The translations under genes and the position numbers were made by a program. This document shows positions 1 through 9,505 of a stretch of 64,000 nt of DNA, piece after piece; position 1 is the first letter of the stretch, and each line of letters opens with the position of its first letter. Source of the DNA: Antarctobacter aquimaris (GTDB lineage Bacteria; Pseudomonadota; Alphaproteobacteria; Rhodobacterales; Rhodobacteraceae); contig NZ_FXYF01000008.1 in the NCBI RefSeq assembly GCF_900184945.1, positions 1 through 64,000 on the forward strand, written 5' to 3'. The notes below the pieces were generated by a model. The model did no database searches, was not told the DNA's origin, and saw only the letters and a list, made by a program, of their open reading frames with translations.

Positions 1-48
1 AAAGACATTCTTCGCCAGATCGAGCCCGACCGTGATAATCTCCGACAT
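1..48 (-). CDS. IS110-family transposase, N-terminal fragment cut by the window edge
   Basis: Read on the minus strand, the first 48 bases give MSEIITVGLDLAKNVF, the typical amino end of IS110/IS1111-type (DEDD) transposases, whose first catalytic aspartate lies in the VGLDLAK motif. Only 16 codons are inside the window, so completeness cannot be judged. The start ATG is at 48. IS110 elements usually lack long terminal inverted repeats, so the boundary of the element in the following noncoding stretch is not visible. The family call rests on this short motif alone. Confidence 0.7.
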   Translation of the reverse strand, partial: MSEIITVGLDLAKNVF

Positions 49-960
49 GACCGCTCTCCTTTGTGGATCGTTGCAGACCCACCTTGGCACGTTGATGCCG
101 TCGGGGGGCGGTCACATCATCAACGCCCCTGCGGTGCGAGACCGTCCGTTTCGGTCAAGCCATCCCGCAGCGAAGCCCCCCTCGGGATCGGCACGCGGCA
201 TCAATTCGTCCGGTGTTCCGGGCCCTCCGAAGGTGCATGGCTGGCTCCGGCCCATCGCTGTCGCAAGTGCCTTGCGCAGCGCGTGCACGGTTTCAGCCCG
301 GAGCGGGCCTGGGTTCCTGTGCCGTACCCCGTGATGGCCGCCAGGCAACAAAAACTTGCTGGCGGCGAGATGCAGGTCAAAGCGCCCATTCGCCCGGATT
401 GCGTCAGTGTCCGAATTCCGGGCGACAGCTCAGACCTCGCTACTGTCCAACCCAGCCGGAACAGCTCTCGCCTTCGTCAGTTTTCGCCGTGCAGGGACTG
501 CCGACCGTGCGCGGCGCGCCGCTCAGCAGAGCGCGAAACGACTCGTTCACGCATCGGTCTCCCGTGTCGGTGTCGTGCAGGCATCGACCAACGATCTGAA
601 TGAAGCCTGGGCCGCAGCAATCGGCGCATCCCGCTTCGACGCAGGTCTGCGCTGCCGATGGCAAGGGCATCGCGCCTGGCCTGACTTATGGCGCATCCGC
701 GCAAGTCCGGTGCGGGACACCGCGCTGAAGTGGTCTGCCGTCACGACGCTGCCACGGGTCTGCGGTTTCCGATTCCTGCGCATTGCGGTCGTTGCTGACC
801 CGCGCCCGCCCGTCCTTGCCGGAAAACCAATCCCTTGACGACCGGCAAACAGCTTTCCAGGTGGACCGTCGCTGCGCCTGACAAGTAAGGTCAGGCTAGG
901 ATGACTTGCCCCCTGTAGACGAGAGCCCGCACGGCGGTTCCCTGAGCGGCAAGGTCCCCC
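49..960. other. 0.9 kb with no supportable gene, next to an insertion sequence
   Basis: Several open frames of 60 to 180 codons overlap here on both strands. None has a recognisable domain, a good ribosome site or consistent codon use, as expected of open frames in GC-rich DNA. An imperfect inverted repeat (GCCAGGCAA...TTGCTGGC) lies near 332-360. The stretch probably contains the upstream end of the IS110 element and degraded sequence. Nothing else is recognised. Confidence 0.5.
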
Positions 961-1641
961 TCAGGCGACTTTCTCCCCGGACCAGCCCAGCCAGACCGTC
1001 GGGCGCATCTCGGCCTCTCCCAGGAAGGTGCGGATGGCAAAGATCTCCATCGGAGCAGCCTTGCGAAAGGCAGGGCCCCAGCCGGGATCGACCTGGGTCA
1101 CCTCCGTGCCGCCCGCCCAGACCCCTCTGCGCGCGGGCAGGTAGGCGTCGTCCCGATCGGTCAGAACGTCGCCTTTTGCCAGCCGTGACAGCGCCCGCAC
1201 CATGGCGGCGTCCATGTCGCCCAGAAGACCGCTCAACGGGCAGTCGGACCGCTCCACCCGGCGCTGCATCACGTGACGCGTGGCGTGGACGGAATGAACC
1301 TTGAACACGATCAATCCCTTGCCCGTGCGGACGTGAAAGCGCGTCCAGGCGATGCGCTCTTCTCTGAAGCAATCGACGCCGTCCTTCCGCAGGTCCACGC
1401 CCAGCACGGTCCGCAACACCACCACCAGCCCTTGCGATGTCGGCAGGGCCTGCACCACGCCACGCCGCCCCCTGATCCGCGCGGCAAAGCGTTGACGGCT
1501 CCGGATGTTGGGCGCCATTTGGTGGACCTCGTTCAGGATGCCGGCCGTCTCGGCGCTGTCGCGGGCGGCCAGCTCCATCGCCTGCCGCGCCAATCCGCGC
1601 GCCAGCGAGCCACGCGCATGTTCAAGGTCCAGTACCCGCAT
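961..1641 (-). CDS. unrecognised 226-residue protein divergent from the WYL regulator
   Basis: I do not recognise this protein. The start at 1641 is chosen because a GGAGGGATCGG ribosome site precedes that ATG; a longer frame begins at 1758 but would run through the intergenic space. The protein begins MRVLDLEHARGSLARG, is rich in Arg and Val, and has no signal peptide or membrane segment. A basic central part (residues about 60-140) contains VHSVHATRHVMQRR. The C-terminal third is more acidic and rich in tryptophan. It is transcribed away from the WYL regulator gene with 115 bases between the starts, so the same regulator may control it. It could be an accessory part of the AddAB-like module or an unrelated gene. 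Confidence 0.6.
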   Translation of the reverse strand: MRVLDLEHARGSLARGLARQAMELAARDSAETAGILNEVHQMAPNIRSRQRFAARIRGRRGVVQALPTSQGLVVVLRTVLGVDLRKDGVDCFREERIAWTRFHVRTGKGLIVFKVHSVHATRHVMQRRVERSDCPLSGLLGDMDAAMVRALSRLAKGDVLTDRDDAYLPARRGVWAGGTEVTQVDPGWGPAFRKAAPMEIFAIRTFLGEAEMRPTVWLGWSGEKVA

Positions 1642-1709
1642 TCCGATCCCTCCGGTCCTGAAGATTCGTTGACAATTCGATGGTTTCGCATGAGCATGAC
1701 AAAAGTCGT

Positions 1710-1724
1710 CACCGTTTGGCGGTG
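1710..1724. promoter_or_regulatory. small inverted repeat in the divergent promoter region, possible WYL operator
   Basis: CACCG-TTTGG-CGGTG lies 33 bases before the start of the WYL gene, inside the 115-base space between two divergent genes. A TTGACA hexamer sits at 1669-1674. WYL-family repressors of defence loci often bind inverted repeats in their own promoters, but five-base arms are short, so this is only a candidate. Confidence 0.25.
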
Positions 1725-1756
1725 CCTCAGACGATTGATTGATCGAGGAAATTCCC

Positions 1757-2752
1757 ATGTCCTATGCCAAGGCCGCCGATCTCCTGCGGGTCGCCGAGAT
1801 GGCCATGTCCCGCTTTGACGGCATCGCGTTACAGGACATCACGGCCGAGTTCGGCTGCGATCACCGGACGGCACAGCGCATGATGCGCTCGTTCGAGACG
1901 GTCTTTCCGCAGGTCGACATCAGCGAGGATCCGGACCGCCGCCGCCGCTGGCACATGCCCCGCCATGACCCGCGCTGGCTACAGGCGCAGGGGATCCGCG
2001 ACGGCGAGCTGGTGGCGCTCGAGATGGCGGTCAAGCGTGCCGAACGCGACGGCGCGCCGGACGAGGCACAGCGATTGCGGACACTGCGGGACCGGCTGCT
2101 GGCGTCGATGCCGTCCAGCCACGCACGACGGACCGAGGCCGATGCCGAGGCTCTGCTGGAGGCGCAGGGTTTTGCCTCGCGCCCCGGGCCGCGCGTCGCA
2201 CCCGACCTGCGGCTGCTGGGCGTTCTCACCGAGGCCCTGCGCGCGCCGTGGGAACTGAAAGTGACCTATCGATCGGCCGACGGCACCGCCAGCGAACGGT
2301 TGCTGGAGCCGCACGGCCTGTTGCTGGGCACCCGGCGATACCTTGTCGCGCGGCCCTCGGCGGGGGATGGACACATGCGGCGCTTCCGGCTGGACCGGAT
2401 CGTCGAGGCCCAGATCACCCCGCGCAGCTTTGCCCGCGACGCCGATTTCGACCTCGCGCGCTTTTCGGCGCTGGCATTCGGATCCTTCCATTCGGAGGCG
2501 GAATTCGGGCCGGTGGAATGGCGGTTCACCCCCGAGTCCGCCCCGGTGGCAAAACAGTTCGTGTTCCACCCGACCCAGGAAATGACCGAAGAGGCGGACG
2601 GCGCGCTGACAGTCCGGTTCGAGGCCTCGGGACACCTCGAGATGGCCTGGCACCTGTATCGTTGGGGCGACCAGGTGGAGGTCATCGCGCCAAAGGCTCT
2701 GCGCGACCTGGTCGCCGCGCACCGGCGACAGGACTTCCCGGCGCTGCCCTGA
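1757..2752 (+). CDS. WYL-domain transcriptional regulator
   Basis: A 331-residue protein with an N-terminal DeoR-like helix-turn-helix (about residues 22-47, around FGCDHRTAQRMMRSF), a linker, a WYL domain (about 155-225, with GTRRYLVARP and the following RRFRLDRI) and a C-terminal WCX-like extension. WYL domains sense ligands, often nucleotides or single-stranded nucleic acid, and such proteins frequently repress or activate DNA repair and phage-defence loci. The start at 1757 follows GAGGAA at seven bases; an in-frame ATG at 1739 has no such site. It is the first gene of an operon with the AddB-like and AddA-like genes. The family is clear; the target genes are inferred from position. Confidence 0.9.
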   Translation: MSYAKAADLLRVAEMAMSRFDGIALQDITAEFGCDHRTAQRMMRSFETVFPQVDISEDPDRRRRWHMPRHDPRWLQAQGIRDGELVALEMAVKRAERDGAPDEAQRLRTLRDRLLASMPSSHARRTEADAEALLEAQGFASRPGPRVAPDLRLLGVLTEALRAPWELKVTYRSADGTASERLLEPHGLLLGTRRYLVARPSAGDGHMRRFRLDRIVEAQITPRSFARDADFDLARFSALAFGSFHSEAEFGPVEWRFTPESAPVAKQFVFHPTQEMTEEADGALTVRFEASGHLEMAWHLYRWGDQVEVIAPKALRDLVAAHRRQDFPALP

Positions 2753-2828
2753 TCGCCGCGACAGCTTTTGCCACCCCAAGGGGCGCACCTTGGAGCAACA
2801 CCAGGTTAACGATTCGAAAGGTCTGCCG

Positions 2829-5423
2829 ATGCGCATCGATCCCCTGCTCACGCGCTCCCCCGTCTCGGGCGCGGTGCGCCACGTCACCGACGACCTCCTG
2901 GCCGAAGTCTACCTTGCGCCACGCGCGGCTGGCCTCGTGCTGAAAGACGCGCTCGGCGGCGGCACCGCGCCCTGGTCGGCCAGCTTTGCCGCAGCGCCCG
3001 ACGAAACGGCGCGGGCGGTCGAAGCGGGTTTGATCGCCGTGGCACGCGCCACGCCGCACCTCGATCCGGACGACCTGGAACCCGCCCTCCTGCCGGAGAG
3101 CCGGGCGCGGACCCATATGCAGGCGCTGCGCGATCTGTGGCGTGACCTCGGTGCCCTGCCCGGCCCCCTGGACACCTGGCGCCATGTCCTGCGCAGCACG
3201 GCGTCGGAGGCCCTGGAACCGCTGCCCTTGATCGGCCCGGACTGCCCTTTCGCCAGCCCGGCCGAAACGGCGCTTGCGCGGCCCCTGGGCGCGCACCACG
3301 GCCGCCTGCCCGCGCAACAGGCGCCGGAACAGGCACCCCCGGGGACCGCATACCGGCACCTGCAAGACACCCTCGGGCGCAGGTCCGACAGGGTCCCGCC
3401 GGACGCAAGCCTTGCCTGTCACGGTCTGCGGGATCCCCGCGAGGAAGCCGAATTCGCCGCCGCCCGTGCCCGCACAATGCTGGACGATGGCACCGTATCG
3501 GCAGCACGGGACATCGGTCTGCTGGCGCCGGACGAACCGAGCTACGGGATGGCCCTGGCCGAGGCGTTCGACCGCGTCGGGTTGCCGCTGGCCGGACGGC
3601 CCGCCCAGCCGGTGCTGCGCGACGACGTGGGCGAACTGCTGTCCCTGCTGCTCGTGCTGCTGCAGGGCCACGCCCCGCGGACGGCCCTGGCCTCGCTCTA
3701 TGTCGCGCCGGTGATGCCCTGGCCCCGGGACACGGGTCTGCGGATGGCGCGCGAGCTCATGGAACGCGGATGGTCCCGCACGGCCTCCGAACTGACCGGC
3801 GCGGCGCGCGAGGTGCTGAAGGCGCTGCGCCCCTACATCACGCCGGAACAGCTCTTTGCCCGCCTTGGCGTGGTGGCCCGTGCGGCCCCCTGCGCGGCGC
3901 TGCAACCGCGCATCGCCGCCCTGAGAGCCGTCGCGCAGGACACGCTCGACTGGCCCTTGCTGCGTCGGCTGGCCAGCCCGCGCATGACGCCTGCCGAGGG
4001 GGCAGACCGCTTTGTCGAAGGCGTGTCGCTGTTTGCGGAAAACGCCCTGCCCTGGCGCCCGGTCCGGCAGCTGATCGTGCTGGGGCTGGCCGGCCGTCAC
4101 TGGCCGCGCCTCCCGGGCGCCGATCCCTTCTTCACCGAAGGCGAAATCGAGGCGATCCGCGCCACCGGCCTGGCGCTGCCCGGACGGCAACAAAAACTCG
4201 CGCGCGGGCTGGAGCTGTTCCGCCGCCAGCTGGGCGCCGGCACCGAGGGGCTGACGCTGCTGGTCCCGGCGCTGGACCTGCGCGGGGACCGGCTGACGCC
4301 GTCCACGGGCCTCGCGTTGATGGCGCACATGCTGGGGGCCAAAGACCCGGCCGACCTCGTTCAGGACATCCGCTCTGCGCCGCCCGACAGCTGGCCCGTG
4401 GCCGTGCACGTTCCCGACCCGGTCGCCCTGGGCGGCGCGCCGGACCTGCCCGAGACTGGCCTGATCCACCTGCAAGCCGGTCTCGGCACGCCCGACCAGC
4501 CGGGCCGTGACCTGCTCGACCTGCGCCGGACACCGGAGGGGCAGCCGCTGCCGCATTCGCCGTCGCGGCTGGAGACTCTGCTGGTCAGCCCGCTGGCCTG
4601 GCTGCTGGGCGAACTGGGCGCGCGGGACCGCACCTGGGCACCCGAGGCGCTGGACGTGATGACCCTGGGCACGCTGATGCACCAGGTGCTGGAAGAGGTC
4701 TTTGCCGAGGGCGTCCCGGTGCCCGACAGCCCCGCGATCGCAGCCATGGTCCCGGACGCGCTGGACGCGGCGATCCGCCGTCACGCCGCCTGGCTGGCCG
4801 AGCCCGCCTGGGCCACCGAGCGTCGCAGCCTGCTGCGCGAGGCGCTGGAGGTCTGCACCTCCTGGGCCGGGTTCCTGAGGGATGTCGGCGCGCAGGTGCT
4901 GCACAACGAGATCACGCTTCAGGGCGACCACGGCGGCCTGCTGCTGCACGGCAAGGCCGATTGCCTGCTGCGCCTGCCCGACGGCCGCATCCTGGTCGTC
5001 GATCACAAGCGCTCCGGCGCGGCCGGGCGGCGCGACCGCATGTCCAAAGGCTGGGACCTGCAGGTGGCGCTCTACCGCGCCATGCTGGAACGGCCCTCGG
5101 CAGAGACCGCGCTGACACGGCTGGTGGCGCAGGGCGCGCAGGTCATCACCGCCTATCACATGCTGCGCGACGGCACGGTCCTGTCCGATGCCCGCGGCGC
5201 GGACGTGCCCCGGATCGAGACGACAGGCCAGGACGCCTCGGTGCGGGCGATGGATCATCTCGCGGACGTGCTGGCCGAGGTCGGCGCCGGCACCATCCGC
5301 CTCAACCGCACAGGCGATGCGAAGACCTTCGAAAAAGAGCGCGGCCTGCGCGCCTATGCGCTGGACGATCCCCTTGTCGCCGCCTTCAGCCTGCCCGAAA
5401 CCCTCGCGGAGGACGCCGAATGA
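2829..5423 (+). CDS. AddB-like PD-(D/E)XK nuclease
   Basis: An 864-residue protein of the AddB type: a helicase-like N-terminal body without a Walker A motif, then a C-terminal RecB-family nuclease domain. Nuclease motifs are visible: His618 (GTLMHQVLEE), Asp711 (GKADCLL), Asp725 and Lys727 (VVDHKRS) and QVALYRAM after them. AddAB-type enzymes unwind and resect double-stranded ends. The four-cysteine iron-sulfur signature of Bacillus AddB was not seen. The ATG at 2829 with AAAGG upstream is preferred to a TTG at 2790. The stop overlaps the next gene's start (ATGA), indicating translational coupling. It is shorter than the usual alphaproteobacterial AddB (near 1000 residues) and is probably a second, accessory version rather than the housekeeping copy. 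Confidence 0.85.
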   Translation: MRIDPLLTRSPVSGAVRHVTDDLLAEVYLAPRAAGLVLKDALGGGTAPWSASFAAAPDETARAVEAGLIAVARATPHLDPDDLEPALLPESRARTHMQALRDLWRDLGALPGPLDTWRHVLRSTASEALEPLPLIGPDCPFASPAETALARPLGAHHGRLPAQQAPEQAPPGTAYRHLQDTLGRRSDRVPPDASLACHGLRDPREEAEFAAARARTMLDDGTVSAARDIGLLAPDEPSYGMALAEAFDRVGLPLAGRPAQPVLRDDVGELLSLLLVLLQGHAPRTALASLYVAPVMPWPRDTGLRMARELMERGWSRTASELTGAAREVLKALRPYITPEQLFARLGVVARAAPCAALQPRIAALRAVAQDTLDWPLLRRLASPRMTPAEGADRFVEGVSLFAENALPWRPVRQLIVLGLAGRHWPRLPGADPFFTEGEIEAIRATGLALPGRQQKLARGLELFRRQLGAGTEGLTLLVPALDLRGDRLTPSTGLALMAHMLGAKDPADLVQDIRSAPPDSWPVAVHVPDPVALGGAPDLPETGLIHLQAGLGTPDQPGRDLLDLRRTPEGQPLPHSPSRLETLLVSPLAWLLGELGARDRTWAPEALDVMTLGTLMHQVLEEVFAEGVPVPDSPAIAAMVPDALDAAIRRHAAWLAEPAWATERRSLLREALEVCTSWAGFLRDVGAQVLHNEITLQGDHGGLLLHGKADCLLRLPDGRILVVDHKRSGAAGRRDRMSKGWDLQVALYRAMLERPSAETALTRLVAQGAQVITAYHMLRDGTVLSDARGADVPRIETTGQDASVRAMDHLADVLAEVGAGTIRLNRTGDAKTFEKERGLRAYALDDPLVAAFSLPETLAEDAE

Positions 5424-7902
5424 CCCATCTTTCCCTCGTGCCCGCCGGGGCCGGCGCCGGCAAGACCTGGCACATCCAGAAGGAACTGGGTGCCTGGGTC
5501 GAAACCGGCGAGGTCGCCCCGGGCCGCATCCTGGCCGTGACCTTCACCGAGGCCGCCGCCGCCGAAATGCGCGACCGCGTGCGGGGCGAGCTGATGGCGC
5601 GCGGCCGGCTCCACGACGCGCTCGAGATCGACCGCGCCTACATGGGCACGATCCATGCACTGGGCCAGCGCCTGCTGACCGAACACGCCTTTGCCGCCGG
5701 CCGTTCGCCCGAAAGCCGCCTGTTGAGCGAGCCCGAGCGCGACCTTCTGATCCGGCTGGAAATGGACCATTGCGCGGCGCTGGCCCCGCTGATGGAGCAT
5801 CTCGGCCGGTTCGGCTACCGCTGGAACCACCAGGCCCGGACCAGCGCCGAGGACGGCTTCCGGGCCGATGTACTGCGGACCGTCGACCTGATCCGCGGGC
5901 TGGGCGCGCGCGGCCAGTCGCCCGATATCCTGACCCCCGCGCTGGAGGCGCTGACCAAAGGCTACGGCCCCTGCGCCGAAGACGGAACCGCCCTCACGGC
6001 CGCGTTGCGCCAAGCGGTACAAGACGTGCTGGCGGCCTTCCCGGGCAGCCTCGCACCGCTCTTTGCCGCAACCAGATCGGTCAGGGACGACTTTGCCAAA
6101 GACCATGAGAACCTGCGGACTGCCAGCCAACCCGGCCGGCTCGAGACGGACTGGCCGCTCTGGCAGAAATTGCGCAACCTGCGCCTCTCGAACAGCAAGT
6201 CGCGGACGCCCCCCGGCTACGATGCCCTTGCGCAGGCCGTCCGGTCGGCCGCGGACGCCCTGCCCCGCCATCCCGGCCCGCTTGCCGATGCCAGGGCCCA
6301 TCTGACCGCGCTGGTCACCGGCGCGCAACAGGTGCTGCACGCCTACCAGACCGCCAAGCGCCGCGCCGGGCTGATCGACTATGGCGACATGATCGCCGAG
6401 GCCGAAAGCCTGCTGCATGACCGCCCCGAGATCCTGCAGGCGGTGCTGGGCGAGATCGATTGCGTGGTGATCGACGAATTCCAGGATACCAACCCGGTGC
6501 AGTTCGCCCTGCTCTGGCGGCTGGCGCGTGGCGCGAAACGTGCGCTGATCGTGGGCGACACAAAGCAGTCCATCATGGGCTTTCAGGGCGCCGACGCCCG
6601 CCTGTCGCAGGCCTTGCAGGGCGGGCACCTCGATGCCGTGTCGCCGCTTCATCGCAACTGGCGCTCGGACAAGCGCATCATGGACCTCGTCAACACGCTG
6701 GGTCCGGCGCTCTTTGATGACTACACCCCGTTGCAGCCGCAGCGCCCCGAAACCGGCGAGACCGCGCTGGAGGTGCTGCACCTGCCCGGTGGCCGCAAGG
6801 ATACCTCGTCGGAGTGTATCGCCAACCGCGTGGCCGACCTCCTGGAGGCGGGCACCCTGGTCTGGGACAAGACACGCGAGGAACTGCGCCCGGTCCGGCC
6901 CGGCGACATTGCCGTGCTGACCTACACCCATGACAAGGCCAGCGCAGCCGCAGCCGCGCTTGAGGCGCACGGCCTGCCGGTGCGGATCCAGCAGGCCGGT
7001 TGGCTGACCTCACCGGCGATGCGCGCCGCCCCGAGGACGAATGCGACGCCGCGCGCAAGCTCTACGTCGCGCTGACGCGGGCGCGGGATCGGCTGATCCT
7101 CGTCATGCAGCGGCCGCCGGGCAAGCCCTCGGAGCACCCCCGGCGCATGGTCGACCTGCTGCGTGCCCGCGCCGGATTCGAAACCGGCGACGGCACGCTG
7201 ACCGTTGCGGGCCAGAGCTTTGCCGCCCGCGTGGCCGACGGTGTCCCCGACGCGCCGGCGACACCCGCCACGACCGCGGCCGAGACGCTGGCCCGCTTCG
7301 GAACGGCGCAGCCCGCAGCGGATGGTCCCCGCACCCCCTGGCGGCGCAGCCCCTCGACCCTTGGCGCCTGCGCCGCGCTGCCGGCCGGCGCGCTGGAAAC
7401 GCTCAGGCTGGGCGATGGCGTCGCCGAGACCCGCAGCGGCAGCGCGACCGCGCGCGGGACGGCGTGGCACCTCGCCTTCCGCGTGCTCGCCGGACGCCCG
7501 GACCTGGCCGGTCGCATCGCCGCCGCCACGGGCCTGCCGGACGCCGCCATTGCCCAGATCGCCGCCCAGGCGCGGGCCTTGACCGCCTGGCTGGCGGATC
7601 GCGGCTATGACGACCTGCACTTCGAGCTGCCGTTGCAGGAAACCTCGGCGGACGGCTCGGAAACCAACGCCATTCTCGACTGCCTGGCCGAAGGCCCGGA
7701 CGGTCTGCTGATCATCGACCACAAGTCCGGCCCCTGCCCGGACCCCGAGGCCCGCTTTGCCGCCTACCAGCCGCAACTGGCCGCCTACGCCGCGATGGTT
7801 CACCGCCGCTGGCCTGACAAGAAAATCAATGGCCTCGCCATCCACTGGATGAGCGAAGGCACCCTGTCACTGGCGCGCCTGCCCGTGGAGGTCCTGGCGT
7901 GA
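5420..7902 (+). pseudogene. AddA-like UvrD helicase-nuclease, broken by internal deletion and frameshift
   Basis: The first frame (5420 to a stop at 7075) carries UvrD/Rep helicase motifs: Walker A AGAGAGKT (residues 9-16), Ia (AVTFTEAAAAEMRDR), Walker B Asp352-Glu353 (VVIDEFQDTNP), III (VGDTKQSIMGFQGAD) and IV (HRNWRSDKRI). At about 7000-7035 the protein shifts frame and resumes at once with motif VI (KLYVALTRARDRL) and a C-terminal PD-(D/E)XK nuclease (GTAWHLAF, NAILDC, IIDHKSG, QLAAY), ending at 7902. The roughly 200 residues that should lie between, including motif V (SKGLE-type), are absent. This is therefore a deletion plus a frameshift, not a simple sequencing slip. Without motif V and in two frames the product should not be an active helicase. 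Confidence 0.8.
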
Positions 7903-8413
7903 ATGGCGGCTGTCTCCTCGAGTCCGGTTCGAGATCCAAGCCAATACCCCTTCCACCCGCCAACCAAGAAGCGCGAGATGACCCGAGACCGGTCCTCTCC
8001 CCCGGTGTCAGGCCGAGCCTGTGCGAACGAGGCAGACGGACAGACTGAAGAGATCACATTTCCTGCTCGCAAGACCCCGGAACCTTTCCGGGAATACCCC
8101 GACGCTGCTGCCGGAGCGGCCAATCGCGCGCTGGGGCCAGGACAGCGTTACGGATGCCTTCACTGACGGGCACCGCGCCCGGGTCCAAACCATCGTGGGG
8201 GAGGTCTGCCGAGAGTTTGTGCCGATACATCGCTCGGCGCGCTGCGAGTCACGCCAGAGCTGACCCCGCACGCCGCTGCCCTTGCCCAGCCCGCCAGAGG
8301 TCAGTACCACTTGGCAGCCGTCGCCTTGCGCGTCGGTTTCCGCGCCCTTCGGGCAGCTTGCCAGCCGCCCGTCGCGCCCCGCTCCGGGACACAGCATCGA
8401 AGGACACCCGCCA
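7903..8413. other. 0.5 kb intergenic stretch
   Basis: No gene is supported here. The sequence contains one compact hairpin at 8076-8092 and short overlapping open frames of low credibility. A GGTTCGAGATCC string at about 7923 resembles a tRNA T-loop, but its flanks cannot form the T-stem, so no tRNA is called. Confidence 0.5.
8076..8092. terminator. hairpin, possible terminator after the AddA-like gene
   Basis: CCCGGAA-CCT-TTCCGGG is a perfect seven-base stem with a three-base loop, about 170 bases after the AddA-like stop. No run of T follows, so intrinsic termination is uncertain. Confidence 0.3.
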
Positions 8414-9502
8414 ATGCAGGACCGCGACACCGCCGCGACCCCCGCGAAGGGACTGCGCCGCTGGGCACGCACCGGGCTGACCTACGCCATCGCCGGGCTG
8501 GCCGGCTGGACCGCCCACACGCTGGGCGCGCCGCTGGCCTGGATGCTGGGGCCGTTCTTTGCCTGTGCGGCCGCCTCGGCGATGGGGGTGCGGCTGACGA
8601 CGATCCCCTTCAGCCGGCAATTGGCGCAGATCACCATCGGGCTGGGCATCGGCCTGCGTTTCACGCCCGAGACGCTGCTGGCCACGCTGGCCTTGACCCC
8701 GGCCATGCTGGTGGCGACGGTCTATGTGATCGCCTACACGCTGGGCGCGGCCTTCCTGTTCCGCCCCCTGGCCGGGGTCGGCCGCCCGACGGCCTTTTTC
8801 GCCACGGCGGCGGGCGGCGTGGCCGACATGGCCGTGGTCGCCCGGGACAAGGGCGGCGATGCCTCGGCGGTGGCGCTGGTGCAGGCGCTGCGGGTGTCGA
8901 TCACCGTGGCCGTGGTGCCGATCCTGGTGATCACCTTCGGCACCCCCGGCACGATCCCCGACGCCGCGCCGCCGCTGACCGCCGACACCCTGCTGCCGCT
9001 GCTGCTGGCCTTCGCTGTCGCGATCCTCGCCGCGCGGGCGCTGAACCTGACCCGCCTGCCGAACGCCTGGCTGGTGGCGCCGATGCTGCTGGGGCTGTCG
9101 CTGGGGGCGACGGGCACGCTGTCGGCCAGCGTGCCCTCGGGCGCGATCCTGGCGGCGCAGCTGTTCCTCGGCACCTGGCTGGGCACGCAGTTCCAGCGCG
9201 AGATGCTGCTGGCCCTGCCCCGCGTCGCGCTGGCCGGGGTCTGCGCCTCGGGTTTCATGATCGTCGCGGCCTTTGCCGGGGCGCTGGTGCTGTCGGCGGC
9301 GACCGGGTTGCCGATGGCCACGGCCTTTCTCGCGCTCGCCCCGGCGGCGGTGACGGAAATGGTGATCACCGCCAAGGTCATGCACCTCGACCCGGAGATC
9401 ATCACCGGCTTTCACATCCTGCGGATCTTCATCGTCATCTCGACCGCGACGCTGGTCTATCGCCTGTACCAGCGGATCGGCGACCGGCTCGGCGCGGGCT
9501 GA
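8414..9502 (+). CDS. AbrB-family (PF05145) membrane protein, putative transporter
   Basis: A 362-residue polytopic membrane protein of the AbrB family, often named for its old link to regulation or to ammonia monooxygenase. It has about ten hydrophobic segments arranged as two related halves, each starting with an APLAWMLGPF or NAWLVAPMLLG motif. These proteins are inner-membrane permeases of unknown substrate found beside catabolic genes. The ATG at 8414 follows AAGGA. The gene converges on an enolase-superfamily gene, ending five bases from its stop. The transport role is inferred from topology only. Confidence 0.85.
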   Translation: MQDRDTAATPAKGLRRWARTGLTYAIAGLAGWTAHTLGAPLAWMLGPFFACAAASAMGVRLTTIPFSRQLAQITIGLGIGLRFTPETLLATLALTPAMLVATVYVIAYTLGAAFLFRPLAGVGRPTAFFATAAGGVADMAVVARDKGGDASAVALVQALRVSITVAVVPILVITFGTPGTIPDAAPPLTADTLLPLLLAFAVAILAARALNLTRLPNAWLVAPMLLGLSLGATGTLSASVPSGAILAAQLFLGTWLGTQFQREMLLALPRVALAGVCASGFMIVAAFAGALVLSAATGLPMATAFLALAPAAVTEMVITAKVMHLDPEIITGFHILRIFIVISTATLVYRLYQRIGDRLGAG

Positions 9503-9505
9503 GGC

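Noticed and set aside
2682-5258. Minus-strand open frame of 858 codons opposite the AddB-like gene
   Set aside because: Its composition (Gly, Arg, Gln and Ala runs) is that of an antisense shadow of a GC-rich gene, and the plus-strand protein has clear nuclease motifs.
5354-6970. Minus-strand frame of 538 codons opposite the AddA-like gene
   Set aside because: No domain content, and the plus strand carries ordered helicase motifs.
7915-7945. tRNA-like string GGTTCGAGATCC
   Set aside because: The flanking bases cannot pair as a T-stem, and no acceptor or anticodon arms are nearby.
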